The notes: generated from the letters alone by a model not told the origin. A stretch of DNA of 64,000 bases from Oscillatoria princeps RMCB-10 (GCA_019359235.1 JAHHHT010000003.1:62001-126000), one strand, 5' to 3'. Shown: positions 17,233-27,204, numbered from the stretch's first letter. A program made the numbers and translations.

Positions 17233-18099
17233 ATGACCCAATCCAAAACCCAAAACCCAAAGCCCAAAACTCAACTTCAGTCCAAGTGGAGAGCCCTCTG
17301 GATGTACGTTCCGCTCACCGGCATCGCCCTGCTGACCCTCCTCCCCCTCCTCTGGCTGATCAGCACCTCCCTGAAATCCCCAACAGAAAACATCTTCCAG
17401 TTCCCGCCCCAATTGTGGCCAAGCCAGCCAACATTCCAGAACTATATCAAAGTTTGGCAGACCAATCCTTTCGGGCAGTATCTCTTCAACAGCACCGTGG
17501 TTGCCGCCCTCACAGTCAGCATAAACCTGCTGTTTTGCTCCCTAGCCGCATACCCCCTAGCGCGGCTTGACTTTCGGGGGCGAGACTTGATATTTGCCGG
17601 CGTCATCTCCACGATCATGATTCCCTTCCAAATCGTGATGATTCCCCTGTACATCTTAACAGTTCAGCTAGGTCTGAAAAACACCTATCTGGGCATCATT
17701 TTCCCGTCCCTCGCATCCGCCTTTGGCATTTTCCTGCTGCGGCAAGCTTTCCAGGGCGTTCCCAAAGAACTGGAAGAAGCCGCCCGCATCGACGGCTGCA
17801 CAGAACTGGGGATTTGGTGGCACGTCATGCTGCCGGCAATCCGACCGGCACTGGTGACACTGGCCATTTTCGTCTTCATCGGCTCCTGGAGCGACTTCCT
17901 CTGGCCATTAATCGTTCTCGACCGGCCCGAATACTACACCCTGCCCTTAGGCGTAGCCACACTTGCCGGCACCTTTTCTCTGGATTGGCGTCTGATTGCA
18001 GCCGGTTCGGTGATTTCTATCGCGCCGGTGCTGGTGTTTTTCTTGCTCGTGCAGCGGTACATAGTCCCCACAGATGCCGGCAGCGGGGTGAAGGGATGA
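17233..18099 (+). CDS. Carbohydrate ABC transporter permease (MalG-like)
   Basis: 288 residues with six predicted membrane segments and the EAA coupling loop ELEEAARIDGCTELGIWWHVMLPAIRPAL typical of inner-membrane sugar permeases. Other family marks are STSLKSPTENIF near the N-terminus and WSDFLWPLIVL late. Such permeases pair with a MalF-like partner, a binding protein and an ATPase; none is nearby, so it is an orphan subunit. The N-terminal MTQSKTQNPKPKTQ is encoded by AAACCCAAA-type repeat and may be an absorbed repeat; the true start could be later, at Met24 (WMYVPLTG). Confidence 0.85.
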   Translation: MTQSKTQNPKPKTQLQSKWRALWMYVPLTGIALLTLLPLLWLISTSLKSPTENIFQFPPQLWPSQPTFQNYIKVWQTNPFGQYLFNSTVVAALTVSINLLFCSLAAYPLARLDFRGRDLIFAGVISTIMIPFQIVMIPLYILTVQLGLKNTYLGIIFPSLASAFGIFLLRQAFQGVPKELEEAARIDGCTELGIWWHVMLPAIRPALVTLAIFVFIGSWSDFLWPLIVLDRPEYYTLPLGVATLAGTFSLDWRLIAAGSVISIAPVLVFFLLVQRYIVPTDAGSGVKG

Positions 18100-18177
18100 T
18101 TTTGGATTTTGGATGCAAGGATTTTGGATTTTGAATTTTGGATGCAAGGATTTTGGATTCAATCTTAAATCTAAGAT
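18100..18177. repeat. GATTTTGGAT-type short tandem repeat
   Basis: Direct repetition of GGATTTTGGAT units mixed with GATGCAAG, between the permease and the converging HD-hydrolase gene. Same family as the 24.3-kb array. Confidence 0.8.
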
Positions 18178-20802
18178 TTAAACTTTGGCCGGTTGAGGGC
18201 TGAGGGCTGCTTTGGGATAGGCAATGCGCTTGTGATTGAACTGCTGCCAAACCTGCACGAAAATTTCAGCAATTTTCGACATTTCCTCCCGCGTCAGCCC
18301 GGACTCGGCCAGCTGGTTGTCCTGCCAGCGAGATCTGAGAATTTTATTCACCATATTCAGCGCTTCTTCTGGCGTCGCATCCTTGAGCGAGCGCAGCGCC
18401 GCCTCGCAGGAATCCGCCAGCATCACAATCCCGGTTTCCCGCGACTGGGGAATTGGGCCGTCGTAGCGGAAATCCTCCTCCCGCACCGTCAGGCTGGGGT
18501 TTTCCTTTGCCAGCTGCAGGGCTTGGTGATAGAAATAGGCGATTTGCATCGTGCCTTGGTGTTCCGGGATAAAAGCTTGAATCGCCGCCGGCAGCCGGTA
18601 CTTGCGAGCCATCACCAGCCCTTCACTGACGTGCTTTTTGATAATCGCGGCACTCTTCCAGGGGTCATTGATCTCGTCGTGCTTATTGGGCCCGCCCATC
18701 TGATTTTCAATAAATCCCAGCGGGTCGTGCATTTTCCCAATATCGTGGTATAATGTTCCCGTCCGCACGAGCTCGACATTACACCCCAGCTCTCGGGCGG
18801 CGGCTTCTGCCAGAGTGGCAACAAACAGGGTGTGCTGAAACGTGCCGGGGGCTTCAGCGGCGAGCCGCTTCAAAAGTGGCCGGTTGGGGTTAGCCAGTTC
18901 AGCCAGACGAATGGGGGTAACCAGGTCAAACAAGTTTTCCAGGTAAGGGCTGAGTCCGAGGGCGACAACACTCCACGCCAAGCCGGCGAGAGATTGCAAA
19001 GCCGCTGTGCTGAGCAGGGCATACCAGACCAAGCCAGCACTGGGACTGACAATCAGAGTTGCGATCAGATATACGCCTCCCTGAGTTAATCCCACCGCCA
19101 CGCCCAAGAGAGCCAGTTCCTCGCGGGAGCGCAATCTTCCTGATATCAAGCCGCCGACTGCAGCGCTGGCGGCGCTAGCGAGCAGACAGATCCCGTCGAT
19201 TTCCAGGCCAACCGGCAGCACCCAAGCCAGCAGGCCCGCCACCGTCGCTCCCACGGCGGAGCCGTAGAAACTGCCGGCTAGCAAGCCAATGGCAGGCAAG
19301 CTGGTGGAGGGCACTCGCAAGGCCACTAGCAGCGGGGCGCTCAGGGTGAGCAGCAACAGCAGGATGTGATCGCGCCGGCGCAGTCCGGGGTGAAATCGCC
19401 GCTCCACCAGCCAAAGCCCACCGACTGCCAAGCTGACGACGGCGCTAAAGCCCGCCAGACCCAGCCAGTTGGGCTCTCGCTGGCTCTTGCCGAAGTAATC
19501 GAGCAGCACAAAATCCGCCTGGGCGATCTCCTGCCCTGCTGGGACAATCACCTCGCCCTTCTCAACGGTGACGAAAACCGGCGGCACGGCTTGCGCCACT
19601 TGTTCTGCCTTTCGTCGCGTTTGTTGTGGGTCTTCCCGCAAGTTCGGCTGCAGCACGGAAAGCAGCAGCTTGCGAGCGAGGGGATCTGCCTCAGAGCTAG
19701 CTCCCGCCTTCACCTGCACGCTCACCGCATCTTTTAATATGCCTTCCGGCAGCCCGGGAGGGATGCCTTGAACGAGAATGCGATCCGCCGCCTGATAGAT
19801 GTTCTGCTGCATCTCCTGCCATGCGGCTTCTGACAGGTCGAACAGGGAGGCGTCGTAAGCTTTGAGCGGGCCCAGTGCCGGGGTCTCCGAAAGGGCCGCT
19901 ACAGCCTGGAAGTAACGCTGCCGCGCTCGGTTCACCGTCTGCAGGAGGGCGGAAAAATTTTCGGGGGAAGCCGCTTGCCGGTGGGCCTGAAGTTCCGCAA
20001 CGGCTTGCAACCCAGCGGCATTTAAGGGGGGACGGATATGTTTGATCGCGCCAGAGCCCCCGTCAGTGGGGGCGAGCAGCCGCAGCGCCTCCAGCGATGC
20101 CTTCCACGGCGCTTTAGCTGCAGGCGGTTTGGAGTCCGCTCGTCGGGTCTGTTTGCTTTCTGGCAGATCCTTGACTGCGGCTAGCACAGCTAGCCAGTCC
20201 GCCTCCCTGGCTTTGCGCAAGTACAGCTGCACCGGCAGCGACAAAATCGAATCTGAGGTGAAGGGCACCAGTCCCGCTATCTGCCGGAGTTCGCTGCCCG
20301 CCGCCAGAGCCCGCCGCAGGTTTTTGTAGATTTGCTGGTTGACTGCCGGATCGATCGCCAATACGGGCACCGAACCGGTACGGGCTGCTTTTCGGTTTTC
20401 TGCGGTGGTTTTGGTATCCTCCACCATCACCGACTCAGGAGCCACGATCGTGTAGGGAGCCACAGTGCCCACATCCAGTTTCGGCTTGTTGTAGAAGCGG
20501 TGGCCGATAGCGCCGGTGAGACAGACTACTGCCAGTACCAGCGCTCCTGGTGTGTGCGCTCTGTAAGTTTGGCGTGATGGGAGTGTTTGGCCTAATCCGG
20601 AGCCGGCACCCGATCGCTCGCTCGCCCCTGAAGGCAAAAGGCTTTTTAACGATAGCATTAGCGCTGGCACCGCGTCCCCTGAGATGCTAGCCTGACCCAA
20701 AATTTTTCGCCAGCGCTTAGGCTTAAGCCTTCTTCGCCACTGCTTGCTATAGCGGAGGCGAAGCTGTTCAATTTGTCGCGTGAATGACTCAAGCGCGTTC
20801 AT
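18178..20802 (-). CDS. 7TMR-HD family metal-dependent phosphohydrolase (PgpH-like)
   Basis: 874 residues. Cytoplasmic basic N-terminus, one membrane helix (ALVLAVVCLTGAIGHRFY), a large extracytoplasmic region (7TMR-HDED domain, about 80-400), seven membrane helices (about 410-640), then an HD hydrolase domain with HTLFVATLAEAAARELG, the HD pair in GTLYHDIGKMHDP, FIPEHQG and MLADSCEAA. Characterised relatives (PgpH) hydrolyse cyclic di-AMP. The domain order and length fit, so a c-di-AMP phosphodiesterase role is the best inference. The last codons run up to a repeat array shared with the convergent permease gene. Confidence 0.88.
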   Translation of the reverse strand: MNALESFTRQIEQLRLRYSKQWRRRLKPKRWRKILGQASISGDAVPALMLSLKSLLPSGASERSGAGSGLGQTLPSRQTYRAHTPGALVLAVVCLTGAIGHRFYNKPKLDVGTVAPYTIVAPESVMVEDTKTTAENRKAARTGSVPVLAIDPAVNQQIYKNLRRALAAGSELRQIAGLVPFTSDSILSLPVQLYLRKAREADWLAVLAAVKDLPESKQTRRADSKPPAAKAPWKASLEALRLLAPTDGGSGAIKHIRPPLNAAGLQAVAELQAHRQAASPENFSALLQTVNRARQRYFQAVAALSETPALGPLKAYDASLFDLSEAAWQEMQQNIYQAADRILVQGIPPGLPEGILKDAVSVQVKAGASSEADPLARKLLLSVLQPNLREDPQQTRRKAEQVAQAVPPVFVTVEKGEVIVPAGQEIAQADFVLLDYFGKSQREPNWLGLAGFSAVVSLAVGGLWLVERRFHPGLRRRDHILLLLLTLSAPLLVALRVPSTSLPAIGLLAGSFYGSAVGATVAGLLAWVLPVGLEIDGICLLASAASAAVGGLISGRLRSREELALLGVAVGLTQGGVYLIATLIVSPSAGLVWYALLSTAALQSLAGLAWSVVALGLSPYLENLFDLVTPIRLAELANPNRPLLKRLAAEAPGTFQHTLFVATLAEAAARELGCNVELVRTGTLYHDIGKMHDPLGFIENQMGGPNKHDEINDPWKSAAIIKKHVSEGLVMARKYRLPAAIQAFIPEHQGTMQIAYFYHQALQLAKENPSLTVREEDFRYDGPIPQSRETGIVMLADSCEAALRSLKDATPEEALNMVNKILRSRWQDNQLAESGLTREEMSKIAEIFVQVWQQFNHKRIAYPKAALSPQPAKV

Positions 20803-21191
20803 TTGAAGTCCCTGCTAGATACCCTGTTGCTGCTCAGGGCTTGTTTATCCCACAACCCTACTTTAACTGAGGAGGAAAGCAGGGGAAAATTACCGCGCTC
20901 CTTTGACAGGGGAGATGTCTGTTTGTCCATGCCTTTAAACACACCAGCCAAAGCACCTTTCATCCATGTTCCCGACATACCGCTTGTGGCGGGCTGCTGT
21001 ATATCTAACTGGCATGGCTTGCCGCCGGCATTCCCCCAAAAGCAGATTTTCCCAAAACCTCCCTCGAACTGGCGTTTGGCGAAACACCCAGCCCCCCCGC
21101 CTGTTGAGATCCCCACTCTCTCTGAATAAACAATCTAACAGTATAGCAAATTTTTGCGAGTTTGTCAATATCCCCTCAGACAGAGAAGCGA
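20803..21191. other. Spacer upstream of the HD hydrolase
   Basis: 389 bp, no credible gene. An AT-rich stretch near 21120-21160 could hold promoters, but none is clear. Confidence 0.5.
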
Positions 21192-22217
21192 TTAGCGAGG
21201 GCGAATGATCTGAGGGGCTGCCACTGCTCCCCACCGGCACGATTCAATGCCCGCCTCTGCGGGCTGGTAAACGCCAGACCAAGCCGCAAGCAGGCGCGCT
21301 GCTAGCTGGAGAATCTCCGCCGCCCCCGCCACCCCCCACAGCTCGTTCAGGGGGGAGGTGCCTGCCGGCTGGCTCAGAGCGGCGCGCCACCCCACCGGCA
21401 TGCCGGCAGTGCTGTTATAAGCTCCTGAGAGCGCCCCGGTTAGCATGCCGGTCAAAATCGGGTCGAAGCCGGCACGAACAGCCCGCATAACAGACAGACG
21501 CATGTCTTCTGGGCTGCTAAGAAAACAGTAAAACGCTAGGGCAATCAGCGCACTGTCTGGCGAGCTCTCACCGGCACTCCCATTAGCGGCGGCGCGAGCG
21601 GCAGGTTCCCTCCTGCCCAGCTGCTCCGCAGCCATTTCCAAACAGGCACCTCGCTCCAACAAACTCTCAACCCGCGCAAGCAGCTCCGCTGTGGCGGGAT
21701 TCACCGCACCTGCATCTTCAAGACAGGCAATCGTCTGCCGAATCAGAGTTTGAGGGTCGAGTTTCTCTTTCAGAGCCATTCCCAGAGCACACCCAACCGC
21801 CAGAACTCCCGAACTAGCCGCTCTTGGACTTTGCAAACTGAGGACAGCCCCGTGCAGCTGCGAGAGCAGTTTTTCCTCATTTTCGTGGTAAAACAGAGCC
21901 ATTGGCAGGCAAATCGCTGCTGCCGCCCCCGCTCCCGTTCGGCTGGTGCGGGACAGCTCCTCGCTGCCACCCCAGTGACTCACATTCAAAACGCCGCACT
22001 GAATCAAGCTTTCTGCGCCAGCTACCGCCAGACGCCCCAAGCCGGCGGCCTGACTGCCTCGCCCGGGAGAATCCAGCCTCAATCCCCGACCTCCCACACC
22101 AGGGCGAAGCTGCTGCAGCTGGGCTCTCGACCGGCCCTGACAGCCGGCACCCAAAACTTCGCCGGCTGCAGCCCCCAGCAAGGCCCCTTGAAACCGGCTC
22201 AGGAGTGAGTAGCGCAT
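21192..22217 (-). CDS. ADP-ribosylglycohydrolase-fold protein, probably catalytically degenerate
   Basis: 341 residues. The opening FQGALLGAAAGEVLGA and the late ILTGMLTGALSGAYNSTAGMPVGWRAAL match the first and last motifs of the ADP-ribosylglycohydrolase (ARH/DraG) fold. However, the usual GDALG reads GEVLG, no TDDT is found, and the late aspartate cluster (usually DDTA/DxD before the final helix) is largely absent. It is therefore likely a non-catalytic family member, or one with changed chemistry. It is the last gene of a same-strand run cinA, 45-residue gene, aroQ, this gene, 74 bp after aroQ. Function unknown. Confidence 0.65.
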   Translation of the reverse strand: MRYSLLSRFQGALLGAAAGEVLGAGCQGRSRAQLQQLRPGVGGRGLRLDSPGRGSQAAGLGRLAVAGAESLIQCGVLNVSHWGGSEELSRTSRTGAGAAAAICLPMALFYHENEEKLLSQLHGAVLSLQSPRAASSGVLAVGCALGMALKEKLDPQTLIRQTIACLEDAGAVNPATAELLARVESLLERGACLEMAAEQLGRREPAARAAANGSAGESSPDSALIALAFYCFLSSPEDMRLSVMRAVRAGFDPILTGMLTGALSGAYNSTAGMPVGWRAALSQPAGTSPLNELWGVAGAAEILQLAARLLAAWSGVYQPAEAGIESCRWGAVAAPQIIRPR

Positions 22218-22291
22218 CTTTGGCCTTCTTGAATTCTGACTAATGCCTGCAGCCCAGCAAATCTTTGACTTTTCAATTGACTCAACAGTGC

Positions 22292-22738
22292 TTACCTTTG
22301 CCTGATGTGGTTAAGCAGAGCAATTAGTCCCAGGCGATAGCTCTCAGGGCCAAAGCCACTGATTTGCCCGACAGCCACCGGCGCAATGTAAGAGTGGTGT
22401 CGGAAAGCTTCCCGGCGGTAGATGTTACTCAGGTGAACCTCTACAGTTGGAATCGCCACCGCCGCAATCGCATCTCTGATAGCCACACTGGTATGGGTGT
22501 AGGCACCCGGATTAATTAAAATGCCGTGATGCTGCCCCGAGGCAGCCTGTATAGCATCCACCAGCGCTCCTTCATGATTCGACTGCAGGGTTGAAACTTT
22601 GGCCTCTAGGGACTCGGCCTCCTGTTCTAACAATCGGTTGATTTCATCTAAAGTCACCGTCCCATAGACTCCGGGCTCTCGCTGGCCTAGCAGGTTGAGA
22701 TTTGGCCCGTGCAGCGCCAGGATACTTAAGTTTCGCAA
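22292..22738 (-). CDS. aroQ: 3-dehydroquinate dehydratase, type II
   Basis: 148 residues, starting at TTG (22738) with only a weak GAGGCG ribosome site. [21 protein letters not shown] is the family start with the catalytic Tyr; [30 protein letters not shown] and [19 protein letters not shown] supply the remaining active-site residues. It converts 3-dehydroquinate to 3-dehydroshikimate in the shikimate pathway. It lies 25 bp after a small conserved-looking gene and probably shares its transcript. Confidence 0.95.
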   Translation of the reverse strand: MRNLSILALHGPNLNLLGQREPGVYGTVTLDEINRLLEQEAESLEAKVSTLQSNHEGALVDAIQAASGQHHGILINPGAYTHTSVAIRDAIAAVAIPTVEVHLSNIYRREAFRHHSYIAPVAVGQISGFGPESYRLGLIALLNHIRQR

Positions 22739-22763
22739 CAGTCGCGCCTCACAAAGAAACAGA

Positions 22764-22901
22764 CTACCGGCGGTGCTTGGGATCGTTAACTGGTATCGGA
22801 ATGGGTTCCGGTTCTGGCCCGACGTCCGGGCCTAGCAGCGCCTCAATTAGCTTGCGAGCCCATTCCTTAAGTTTTTCCAGCACCTTCTCAATGTAGTCCA
22901 T
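22764..22901 (-). CDS. Small acidic-tailed protein of 45 residues between cinA and aroQ
   Basis: ATG at 22901 with AAGGAG 11 bp upstream. The product begins [20 protein letters not shown], an amphipathic helix, then a Pro/Glu-rich tail ([11 protein letters not shown]). The helix-plus-PEP pattern looks familiar from small cyanobacterial proteins, but I cannot name a function. The good ribosome site, tight spacing to aroQ and codon-like composition argue that it is real. Confidence 0.65.
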   Translation of the reverse strand: MDYIEKVLEKLKEWARKLIEALLGPDVGPEPEPIPIPVNDPKHRR

Positions 22902-23019
22902 TGAACAGACAGCTCCTTAAATCGTACCTGAATTCCCGCTCGTAAAGGTGGTAAACTGTCAAGCCACTCAAGCGGTGAATTTAGTTCTTTACTACATGAT
23001 AACCAATCATCCAAAATCA

Positions 23020-24297
23020 TCAACCCGAGGGCTGAGCTGGCTGGCACACTCCCGCCAGTAATTTTCGCCGCAGGAGATCGAGGGCGGTGCGGGCGCTGAG
23101 GTGGCGTACCTGCTCGCGAGAGCGCACCGCACCAAAGCGGTACTGAAAAGTTTCCACCTCACCAGATGGCCCTGCCAGTCCAATATAAACCAGACCCACG
23201 GGCTTGGCCTCTGTACCGCCTCCGGGTCCGGCGATGCCGGTGACGCTCAGCCCCCAGGTGGCACCCAGCCGCGTGCGGACACCGGCAGCCATTTGCCCGG
23301 CAACCGCCTCACTCACCGCACCGTGCTGCGCCAAATCTTCCGGACTAACCCCCAGCAGGGAAATTTTCACCTGATTGTCATAGGAAATAACGCCGCCGAG
23401 AAAATAATTAGAACTGCCGGCGACATCCGTCAGCATCTGGCCTGTGCCGCCGCCGGTGCAAGACTCGGCCACGGCCAGGGTAAGACCGGCATCAAGCAGC
23501 AAGCGACCGCACACCGACGCCAGGGTGTCCTCATCCGCCCCGAAACAGTCACTGCCGGCGAGAAGGCGCAGCTGTCCCTCCACCGGCGCAATCAGCTGCA
23601 GCGCCTCTGCTTGAGAACTCGCTTTAGCTGATATGCGCAACTTCACCTCACCATAACTGGCGTACGGAGCCACTGTGGGGTTCGGCAGGTGCAGAAAGCT
23701 CTCCACTTTCTCCGCCAAAGCTGACTCAGCGATGCCCCAGAACTTTAAGGTCCGGCTGTAAATAATTTCCTTTCCCCAGCCCTGACTTTTCAGATAGGGA
23801 ACAGCGGTTTCCTGCCACATCCGCTGCATTTCTGACGGTACGCCTGGGAAAGTCAGAATGGTCAAGCCGGTGCTCTGCTGCCAGATGATGCCCGGTGCCG
23901 TGCCGGTGGGATTGGGCAAAATCTGGGCACCTTCTGGAATCAGGGCTTGTTTGCGGTTGCTCGGGCTCATCTGGCGTCCGCGGGCGGCGTGCTTGGCGGC
24001 GATGTCTTCGAGGACTGCCGGCTGCTCAACCAGAGGAGCGCCAAAAAAGTCGGCTATCGTCTCGTGGGTGAGGTCGTCGGGCGTAGGGCCCAAACCGCCG
24101 GTGAAAATCAGCACTTGAGAGCGCTCGCCGGCAATGGCCAGGACGCGCTTGATGCGGTCTGGATTGTCCCCCACTGCGGTTTGGTAGTAGTGAGGGATTC
24201 CCAGCGCCGCCAGCTGCAGCGCCAGAAACTGGGCGTTGGTATTGGTGATGTCCCCTAACAGGAGTTCTGTGCCGACACAGATAATTTCAGCACTCAT
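23020..24297 (-). CDS. cinA: CinA-family protein (nicotinamide-nucleotide amidase)
   Basis: 425 residues. The N-terminal MoeA/MogA-like COG1058 domain has AEIICVGTELLLGDITNTNAQFLA, FTGGLGPTPDDLTHETIA and FPGVPSEMQRM. The C-terminal COG1546 amidase domain has VAESCTGGGTGQMLTDVAGSSNYFLGGVISYDN and VTGIAGPGGGTEAKPVGLVYIG. The complete two-domain form is typical of cyanobacteria; it deamidates NMN in NAD salvage and may have ADP-ribose pyrophosphatase activity. First gene of a same-strand group ending with aroQ and the ARH-like gene. A GATTTTA repeat array lies directly upstream. Confidence 0.93.
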   Translation of the reverse strand: MSAEIICVGTELLLGDITNTNAQFLALQLAALGIPHYYQTAVGDNPDRIKRVLAIAGERSQVLIFTGGLGPTPDDLTHETIADFFGAPLVEQPAVLEDIAAKHAARGRQMSPSNRKQALIPEGAQILPNPTGTAPGIIWQQSTGLTILTFPGVPSEMQRMWQETAVPYLKSQGWGKEIIYSRTLKFWGIAESALAEKVESFLHLPNPTVAPYASYGEVKLRISAKASSQAEALQLIAPVEGQLRLLAGSDCFGADEDTLASVCGRLLLDAGLTLAVAESCTGGGTGQMLTDVAGSSNYFLGGVISYDNQVKISLLGVSPEDLAQHGAVSEAVAGQMAAGVRTRLGATWGLSVTGIAGPGGGTEAKPVGLVYIGLAGPSGEVETFQYRFGAVRSREQVRHLSARTALDLLRRKLLAGVCQPAQPSG

Positions 24298-24304
24298 GGG
24301 ATTG

Positions 24305-24414
24305 CAGATTTTAGATTTTAGATTTTAGATTTTAGATTTTAGATTGTGCCGGCCCTGAAAATTTTAGATTTTAGATTTTAGATTTTGGATTTTAGAGCGT
24401 GCCGGCCCTGAAAA
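24305..24414. repeat. Heptamer tandem repeat (TTTAGAT) arrays
   Basis: Two arrays of TTTAGAT-type heptamers, each followed by GTGCCGGCCCTGAAAA, arranged as a direct duplication upstream of cinA. Confidence 0.9.
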
Positions 24415-24507
24415 ATGCAAAATCCTCGTTTCCGGTAGAGGCGGGCGTGCGATGCCAGCCATTGGAACGAGGCTTGGGAGCAAAAACCGAGAGGGGTGCT
24501 GCTGGCG

Positions 24508-25560
24508 CTAAGATTGTCGAGCGTACTTCCAGACGCGCCAGCTGGTATAACTCAGGAGGGCAGTGGCAGCGAGGGCATAAGCGAGCCCGCTGGGGAAGCC
24601 AGAAAAAGCCAGCGCCAAACTGCCCACCCAGAGTGTGAGAGAGTAAATGAACAGGACGGCCCACCGGTGAGAAAGACCCGCCTGCAGCAGGCGGTGGTGC
24701 AGGTGGCGTTTGTCGGCAACAAAAGGAGATTTGCCCTCGCGCAGCCTGGAGAGGATGACAGCGGACATGTCCAAAATCGGAACGGCCAGGATCAGGTAGG
24801 GCAGCAAGACTGCTGTGACGGCAGTGGTTTTAACCAAGCCAATCACTCCCACACCGGCGAGGGTGAAGCCCATGAAATAGGCTCCCCCATCTCCCATAAA
24901 AATCTCGGCGGGGTTAAAGTTGTATTTCAGGAAGCCCAGAGCCCCACCTGCTAGGGCTGCCGCAATCAGGGCGGCTGCCGGCTGGTGCATGAACAGGCTG
25001 ACGAACATCATCACGAGGGCGGCTATCCCAGACACGCCGGCAGCTAATCCGTCGAGCCCGTCAATCCAGTTTATGGCATTGGCCATGCCCACGAGCCAAA
25101 TCACCGTAATCGGCAAGCTCAGGATGTCCATATGGGTCAGCCCGAGAAAGGGAATCGTCAGAAAATCAATGCTGACGCCGGCTTTCCAGGCCATACCGGC
25201 AACCAAGACTTGCATCAGCAGCCGCACAAAAGGCGAGAGGCTAAAAAGGTCATCTGCCAAGCCTATAAGGAAGAAAGCCAGACCGCCAATCGTGACGCCC
25301 CAGATTTCATATTCTTTGTCTGGAGGCAGAACCGTGCCACGGTAGTCTACAAAGCCCCCCAATTTCCAGACAGCCAGGAGTGCAATTATGGTGCCGACAA
25401 AAATAGACACGCCTCCCAATCGCACCATCGGGCGCTGGTGGACTTTGCGCCCACCAGGCTGGTCTACGCGGCCTATTTTGAGGCCAATGTTTTTGACAAC
25501 TGGTGTGCTCCAGAGCACAACGAGGTTAGAAACCAGAAAGGCGACCAGGTGGTACAGCAT
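24508..25560 (-). CDS. MraY/WecA-family polyprenyl-phosphate GlcNAc-1-phosphate transferase
   Basis: 350 residues, about ten to eleven membrane helices. Cytoplasmic motifs: DQPGGRKVHQRPMVRLGGVSIF, GLADDLFSLSP (the catalytic Asp pair), NAINWIDGLDGLAAG, GDGGAYFMGF and the late HLHHRLLQAG. The His-rich motif and lack of the MurNAc-pentapeptide signature favour the WecA/TagO branch over MraY. It should load a HexNAc-1-phosphate onto undecaprenyl phosphate for surface glycan synthesis, a second initiating transferase besides the one at 11702-12406. Confidence 0.88.
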   Translation of the reverse strand: MLYHLVAFLVSNLVVLWSTPVVKNIGLKIGRVDQPGGRKVHQRPMVRLGGVSIFVGTIIALLAVWKLGGFVDYRGTVLPPDKEYEIWGVTIGGLAFFLIGLADDLFSLSPFVRLLMQVLVAGMAWKAGVSIDFLTIPFLGLTHMDILSLPITVIWLVGMANAINWIDGLDGLAAGVSGIAALVMMFVSLFMHQPAAALIAAALAGGALGFLKYNFNPAEIFMGDGGAYFMGFTLAGVGVIGLVKTTAVTAVLLPYLILAVPILDMSAVILSRLREGKSPFVADKRHLHHRLLQAGLSHRWAVLFIYSLTLWVGSLALAFSGFPSGLAYALAATALLSYTSWRVWKYARQS

Positions 25561-25920
25561 GGAGAGGCATCTGAAATAACGAGGGTGCGAGACGAGTCGT
25601 GTGTCAGCCAGAGTGTACTATATTTCAGACATTCACAGCTCCCAGGGAGCCACCGGAAAATGTCGGGGGTTGTGGGTGATAGGGTCTGTTGGTATTGGGA
25701 GAAAGGGATGGCGCTACCTTGCGTCACGAGTCAGAAGTCATATCAAGTTCGGTTGAGTGCCCATAATATCTGTGAGTGGGGGTATCGGGCATTGGGCATC
25801 ACCGCTTCCCTTGCCCAGGCTCCTGATTGCGGTTAATCAACCGGACATGATATCAGCCGTGGCTGCTGCCCCTCACCCAAAACCCAAAACCTTTCTCCCA
25901 AAAGGCTTGCACCCTTGATC
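25561..25920. other. Spacer between glyA and the GlcNAc-1-P transferase gene
   Basis: 360 bp, no credible gene. It probably contains the promoter of the minus-strand transferase near 25590-25630 (AT-rich), but I could not fix it. Confidence 0.5.
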
Positions 25921-27204
25921 TCAAACCAGAGCCGGTACTGGCACCGTTAAATGGGGGTACAGGGGGAAGCTGGCGCACAAGGCAGCCACCCGCCGGCGGC
26001 AATCTCGGGTAACTGCCTCATCTTCCGGATTCAGCAGCCGGTCGGCAATAATATCGGCAATTTCGGTAAATTCCGCCGCTCCCATGCCGCGCGTGGTCAT
26101 TGCCGGCGAACCCAGCCGCAGCCCGCTGGTGACGAAGGGCGACTCTGGATCGAAGGGAACGGTGTTTTTGTTGGCCGTAATGTTGACGCCGCCGAGGAGA
26201 CTGTCGGCAATTTTGCCGGTCATGCCAATCGAGCGCAGGTCAACGAGCATCAGGTGGTTGTCTGTGCCGCCCGATACAATCTTGAATCCCCGCTGGCTGA
26301 GGTGCGCCGCCATAGCGCTGGCGTTTTCAATGACAGAGGCAGAATAGGCTTTGAATTCTGGCTTGAGGGCTTCTCCAAAAGCAACGGCTTTACCGGCGAT
26401 CACGTGTTCTAGGGGCCCGCCCTGGGTGCCGGGGAAAACGGCTTTATCGAGTTTTTTGCCCAGTTCGGGGTCGCCGGTCAGTATTATACCACCCCTCGGG
26501 CCGCGCAGGGTCTTGTGGGTGGTGGTTGTGACGACATGGCAGTGGGGGATGGGGTTGGGGTGATGGCCGGTGGCCACCAACCCGGCGATGTGGGCGATAT
26601 CTGCCAGCAGGTAGGCTCCCACTTGATCGGCTATGGAGCGGAACTTCTGAAAATCGATCGTGCGGGGGTAAGCCGAGTACCCGCAGATGATCAATTTAGG
26701 CCGGTGCTGCTTTGCCAGTTCCAGGATTTGGTCGTAGTCGAGCTGTTCTGTTTCCCGGCTGACGCCGTAGTGACGCACTTGGAACCACTTGCCGGAGACG
26801 TTCACCGGCGAGCCGTGGGTCAAGTGGCCGCCGTGGGACAAATCCATTCCCATGATGGTGTCTCCGGGCTCCAGCAGCGCCAGGAACACGGCAAAGTTCG
26901 CTTGTGCGCCGGAGTGGGGCTGGACGTTGGCGTGCGCGGCACCAAACAGCTGCTTGGCCCGGTCGATGGCCAGCTGTTCGATGCCGTCGATGTGCTCGCA
27001 GCCGCCGTAGTAGCGTTTGCGGGGCAGCCCCTCGGCATACTTGTTGGTCAGTACCGAGCCTTGGGCGGCTAGAACTGCCGGTGAGGTAAAGTTTTCACTG
27101 GCAATCAGTTCCAAGTGATCCCGCTGGCGCATCAGTTCGCGCCCAATCAACTCGGCTACAGCTGGATCGGTGGCAGCCAGGAAGTCTGAGTTACTCTGAG
27201 TCAC
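25921..27204 (-). CDS. glyA: Serine hydroxymethyltransferase
   Basis: 427 residues, full length for the PLP-dependent family. [54 protein letters not shown] and the PLP-lysine motif [16 protein letters not shown] are all present. It interconverts serine and glycine while making 5,10-methylene-THF, supplying one-carbon units and taking part in photorespiratory glycine handling. Monocistronic as far as can be seen. Confidence 0.96.
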   Translation of the reverse strand: MTQSNSDFLAATDPAVAELIGRELMRQRDHLELIASENFTSPAVLAAQGSVLTNKYAEGLPRKRYYGGCEHIDGIEQLAIDRAKQLFGAAHANVQPHSGAQANFAVFLALLEPGDTIMGMDLSHGGHLTHGSPVNVSGKWFQVRHYGVSRETEQLDYDQILELAKQHRPKLIICGYSAYPRTIDFQKFRSIADQVGAYLLADIAHIAGLVATGHHPNPIPHCHVVTTTTHKTLRGPRGGIILTGDPELGKKLDKAVFPGTQGGPLEHVIAGKAVAFGEALKPEFKAYSASVIENASAMAAHLSQRGFKIVSGGTDNHLMLVDLRSIGMTGKIADSLLGGVNITANKNTVPFDPESPFVTSGLRLGSPAMTTRGMGAAEFTEIADIIADRLLNPEDEAVTRDCRRRVAALCASFPLYPHLTVPVPALV

